In this document: one piece after another, positions 14,646-16,860 of the stretch | How positions within the stretch are numbered: position 1 is the stretch's first letter | Layout: every line of letters begins with the position of its first letter | DNA from: Marinospirillum sp. | Lineage (GTDB): Bacteria > Pseudomonadota > Gammaproteobacteria > Pseudomonadales > Halomonadaceae | DNA: 16,860 nt | NCBI GenBank assembly: GCA_007116865.1 | Contig: SKHR01000040.1 | Span: 1 to 16,860 of the forward strand | Direction: 5' to 3' | Position numbers and translations under genes: made by a program | Notes under the pieces: model-generated | The model's input: the letters and a program-made list of their open reading frames with translations, nothing else | What the model was told of the DNA's origin: nothing | The model's database searches: none

Positions 14646-15768
14646 TGAAAACCTGCCCGGTTTGGATCACCTGCTGAGTAAAGAAAAGGTTCAGGTGACG
14701 CGTCTGGCTGGACAGGCAATCAATGCCGATGCGCTGCAGCAGGCAGATGCGCTGTGGGTGCGTTCGGTGACTCGGGTTGATGAGGCGCTTCTACAAAATA
14801 CCCCGGTTGGCTTTGTCGGCACCGCAACCATCGGTGTGGATCATATCGACCAGCCCTGGTTGCAGTCTCAAGGCATTGAATTTGCCAGTGCGCCTGGTTG
14901 CAATGCTGAGTCAGTGGTTGACTATGTGCTGGCCGTCTTGTTTTATCAGGCTCAGCAACAGGGGTTTCGTTTGTGGGATCAGGTGGTCGGCATCGTTGGG
15001 GTCGGGCAGGTCGGTCATCGCTTGGCTCAACGTTTGCAGGCCTGGGGATGCCAGGTTTTACTCAACGACCCCCCCAGGGAAGATGCCGGAGCAACCGGCC
15101 TGGTGTCGCTGCAAACCCTGCTGGCTCAGGCTGATATCCTGTGTTTGCACACCCCCCTGACGCATGACGGGCCTCACCCGACTCATCACCTGATCAATCA
15201 CAACTGCCTGGAAGCTTTTCGCGGGCGTTTGATCATCAATGCTGGCCGAGGGGCCGTTATCGACTCTGCAGTGATCCAGGACTGGTGCCTGCAACGTCCT
15301 GAATGTGCCTGGGTTTTGGATGTGTTTGAGTCAGAACCCGCGCTGGATCCTGCGTTGATCAGCCGGTTGGCCTTGGCGACTCCGCACATTGCTGGATACA
15401 GCCTGGAAGGCAAGCTGCGGGGGAGCGATATGATTTACCAGGCCTGGTGTCGATGGCAGGGACGTGTCCCTTCGGCCCACTGGTCAGAATGCTTGCCTGC
15501 GTCGACGCTCCAGTCGGTGAGTGTGGGTTTGGGCATGGATGCACAAGATCTGGCGCAGCGCTTGATTTCGTTGGTGTATCCCGTATGGGAAGATGCCTGG
15601 CGTTTGCGTCAGGCATTGCAGAACCAGCCACCCGCTCAAGCCTATACACAACTGCGTAAGCACTATCCGCAACGACGGGAGTTTTCCAGCTTAAAAGTTT
15701 CTCTAATGGATCATAAGCTGGCGCAAGCCCTTCAGGCTATCGGATTTAAGGTGCTAATAACCCCCTGA
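14629..15768 (+). CDS. pdxB: 4-phosphoerythronate dehydrogenase
   Basis: 379 residues, same length class as E. coli PdxB (378). It oxidises 4-phospho-D-erythronate with NAD in the pyridoxal phosphate (vitamin B6) pathway. The N-terminus VDENLPGLDHL, GTATIGVDHID and APGCNAESVVDYV, and the Rossmann motif GIVGVGQVG (121-129), are typical. The catalytic trio is R207 (INAGRGAV), E236 (DVFESEP) and H253 (TPHIAGY). The C-terminal PdxB dimerisation domain is present (about 290-379, RKHYPQRREFSSL). The start ATG has GGGG 7 nt upstream and lies inside the glutaredoxin-like gene. It is the last gene of the rlmKL cluster and converges on htpX. Confidence 0.97.
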   Translation: MRLVVDENLPGLDHLLSKEKVQVTRLAGQAINADALQQADALWVRSVTRVDEALLQNTPVGFVGTATIGVDHIDQPWLQSQGIEFASAPGCNAESVVDYVLAVLFYQAQQQGFRLWDQVVGIVGVGQVGHRLAQRLQAWGCQVLLNDPPREDAGATGLVSLQTLLAQADILCLHTPLTHDGPHPTHHLINHNCLEAFRGRLIINAGRGAVIDSAVIQDWCLQRPECAWVLDVFESEPALDPALISRLALATPHIAGYSLEGKLRGSDMIYQAWCRWQGRVPSAHWSECLPASTLQSVSVGLGMDAQDLAQRLISLVYPVWEDAWRLRQALQNQPPAQAYTQLRKHYPQRREFSSLKVSLMDHKLAQALQAIGFKVLITP

Positions 15769-15777
15769 TTTATTACT

Positions 15778-15816
15778 GCGCTGGTGATAAAAAAAGAGCG
15801 CCGGGGTCACCAGCGC
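15778..15816. repeat. Perfect 10-bp inverted repeat between pdxB and htpX
   Basis: GCGCTGGTGA (15778-15787) and TCACCAGCGC (15807-15816) are perfect inverted copies with a 19-nt spacer, just after the pdxB stop. On the + strand no T tract follows, so it is not a classic terminator for pdxB, but it could protect the 3' end of that mRNA. It shares bases with the htpX terminator stem, so the two structures compete. Confidence 0.6.
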
Positions 15817-15819
15817 TCT
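15789..15819 (-). terminator. Rho-independent terminator of htpX
   Basis: On the minus strand AGAGCGC and GCGCTCT form a perfect 7-bp stem that can be extended internally through TGG/CCG pairs. It is followed immediately by a run of T, seven counting the last stem base. It starts about 23 nt after the htpX stop. Confidence 0.85.
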
Positions 15820-15842
15820 GTTGCTGAAGGTTGATTGATCGA

Positions 15843-16736
15843 TCAAGCAAAGGTTTTGCTGCGTAATGCGGCAATCCGGTCATCCAGGGGTGGGTGGCTG
15901 GAAAAAAACTTTTGAATCAGATCCTGGCTCTGCCCTTTATTGATCCCGAAAGCCGTCAAGGTGTCAGGCATTTCGTTGGGCAGATTCTGCTCCGTTTTGA
16001 GTCGCTCCAGGGCACTGATCATGGCAGCAGGGCTGGCCAGACGTGCTCCTGCATCGTCGGCACGGTATTCGCGATAACGGCTGAACCACATCACGATACC
16101 GGAGGCCAGAATGCCGAGAATGATCTCTGCGAAAATGGTGGTCAGATAGAAGGCAATGCCGTGGCCGCCTTCATTTTTGAAAACTACACGGTCGACGGTA
16201 TGGCCGATGATGCGCGCAAAGAACATCACAAAGGTATTCACCACCCCCTGCACCAGTGCCAGGGTGATCATGTCACCATTGGCCACGTGACCGATTTCGT
16301 GGGCTAAAACGGCCCGCACTTCATCCGGTGACATCCGTTGCAGCATGCCTGAAGAAACCGCAACCAGCGCATTGTTACGATTCCAGCCAGTGGCGAAGGC
16401 ATTGGACTGATTCGACGGGAAAATACCCACTTCAGGCATGCCGATGCCGGCTTTTTTCGCCAGGTCTGCAACGGTTTGCATCAGCCATTGTTCTTGCTGG
16501 GTGCGTGGCTGGGTGATCACCTGAGTCCGGGTGCCGCGTTTAGCCAGCCATTTCGACATCAGCAGCGAGACACCGGAGCCGATCATGCCAAATACAAAGC
16601 AGAAGATCAGCAGGTTGGTCAGATTCAGGCCACCGGTTTCATCCAGATAACGCCCCACCCCCAGCAGGTTGAGGGTGATGCTGGCCACCACTATGATCGC
16701 CAGGTTGGTTGCCAGAAATAAGGCAATTCTCATCAT
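15843..16736 (-). CDS. htpX: Membrane-bound zinc metalloprotease HtpX
   Basis: 297 residues, aligning with E. coli HtpX (293). It is an inner-membrane M48 protease that works with FtsH in quality control of membrane proteins. Two N-terminal membrane segments (about 5-24 and 40-60) precede the zinc site HEIGH (H146, E147, H150); the third ligand is E223 in RYREYRADDAGA. Two more hydrophobic stretches lie about 158-178 and 195-217. The C-terminal SHPPLDDRIAALR is conserved. Of two adjacent ATGs the first (16734-16736) is favoured because GGAG lies 10 nt upstream of it. In E. coli the gene is stress-induced (Cpx and heat shock); I found no clear sigma32 or sigma70 promoter in the 124 nt upstream. 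Confidence 0.97.
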   Translation of the reverse strand: MMRIALFLATNLAIIVVASITLNLLGVGRYLDETGGLNLTNLLIFCFVFGMIGSGVSLLMSKWLAKRGTRTQVITQPRTQQEQWLMQTVADLAKKAGIGMPEVGIFPSNQSNAFATGWNRNNALVAVSSGMLQRMSPDEVRAVLAHEIGHVANGDMITLALVQGVVNTFVMFFARIIGHTVDRVVFKNEGGHGIAFYLTTIFAEIILGILASGIVMWFSRYREYRADDAGARLASPAAMISALERLKTEQNLPNEMPDTLTAFGINKGQSQDLIQKFFSSHPPLDDRIAALRSKTFA

Positions 16737-16796
16737 CGCTTGTGTTCTCCGTTAAGCAGTAAAAAGCTGTTTATTAGCAAAATCCGCGTAAACCAT

Positions 16797-16859
16797 CGCC
16801 CATTCGGGCGGTGATATAAGTGGAGACTGCAAAGCAGTCATGGGTTGCTGCTCGCAACC
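16797..16859. repeat. Cluster of three short hairpins upstream of htpX
   Basis: CGCCC/GGGCG (16797-16810), GACTGC/GCAGTC (16825-16839, 3-nt loop) and GGTTGC/GCAACC (16843-16859, 5-nt loop) are perfect inverted repeats in 63 bp at the right edge. They do not form a tRNA. No T tract follows inside the window. They may belong to the control region of htpX or of a gene beyond the edge. Confidence 0.45.
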
Positions 16860-16860
16860 A

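Noticed and set aside
15835..15846. 12-bp palindrome TTGATCGATCAA over the htpX stop codon
   Set aside because: It is partly coding and contains overlapping GATC sites; no functional pattern was recognised and it may be chance.
16797..16860. Possible tRNA end (several stems and terminal GCAACCA)
   Set aside because: The stems do not have the cloverleaf spacing, and no T-arm GTTC or anticodon arm can be placed.

Overview
The window reads as ordinary chromosome of a free-living gammaproteobacterium. Gene content and protein similarity to Pseudomonas and Escherichia coli core genes suggest the Pseudomonadales/Oceanospirillales side of the class. It is densely coded, GC is roughly mid-50s percent by eye, and no intergenic gap exceeds about 220 bases. 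I see no insertion sequence, prophage, CRISPR array, tRNA or rRNA.

Layout, left to right. (1) Minus-strand cluster 1-2555: a small two-helix membrane protein, exoribonuclease II (rnb) and the start of an exported PQQ-type sugar dehydrogenase that runs off the left edge. (2) 2650-8326, single genes alternating in strand: a Nit-type amidase (+), a YeaO-like DUF488 protein (-), a large duplicated DUF1266 protein of unknown function (+), glutathionyl-hydroquinone reductase yqjG (-) and a GGDEF diguanylate cyclase (+). (3) Minus-strand run 8317-11602: rdgC, a PlsC-like acyltransferase and a cation diffusion facilitator, the last two joined by an ATGA stop/start overlap. (4) rmf (-) with its own terminator, divergent from the overlapping + strand cluster rlmKL, a glutaredoxin-like gene and pdxB (11750-15768). 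(5) htpX (-), converging on pdxB, with a strong terminator between them.

Most genes have well-understood housekeeping roles: RNA turnover, rRNA methylation, ribosome hibernation, vitamin B6 synthesis, recombination control and membrane protein quality control. The least understood is the 785-residue tryptophan-rich protein at 4044-6401, made of two copies of one module. Other points of note are three convergent gene pairs whose stop codons overlap inside palindromes, a diguanylate cyclase whose N-terminal domain looks like a zinc-sensing CZB domain that has lost part of its metal site, an acyltransferase with non-canonical spacing in its catalytic motif, and a metal transporter with an extra C-terminal domain. 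I do not see strong evidence for a wholly new multi-gene system.
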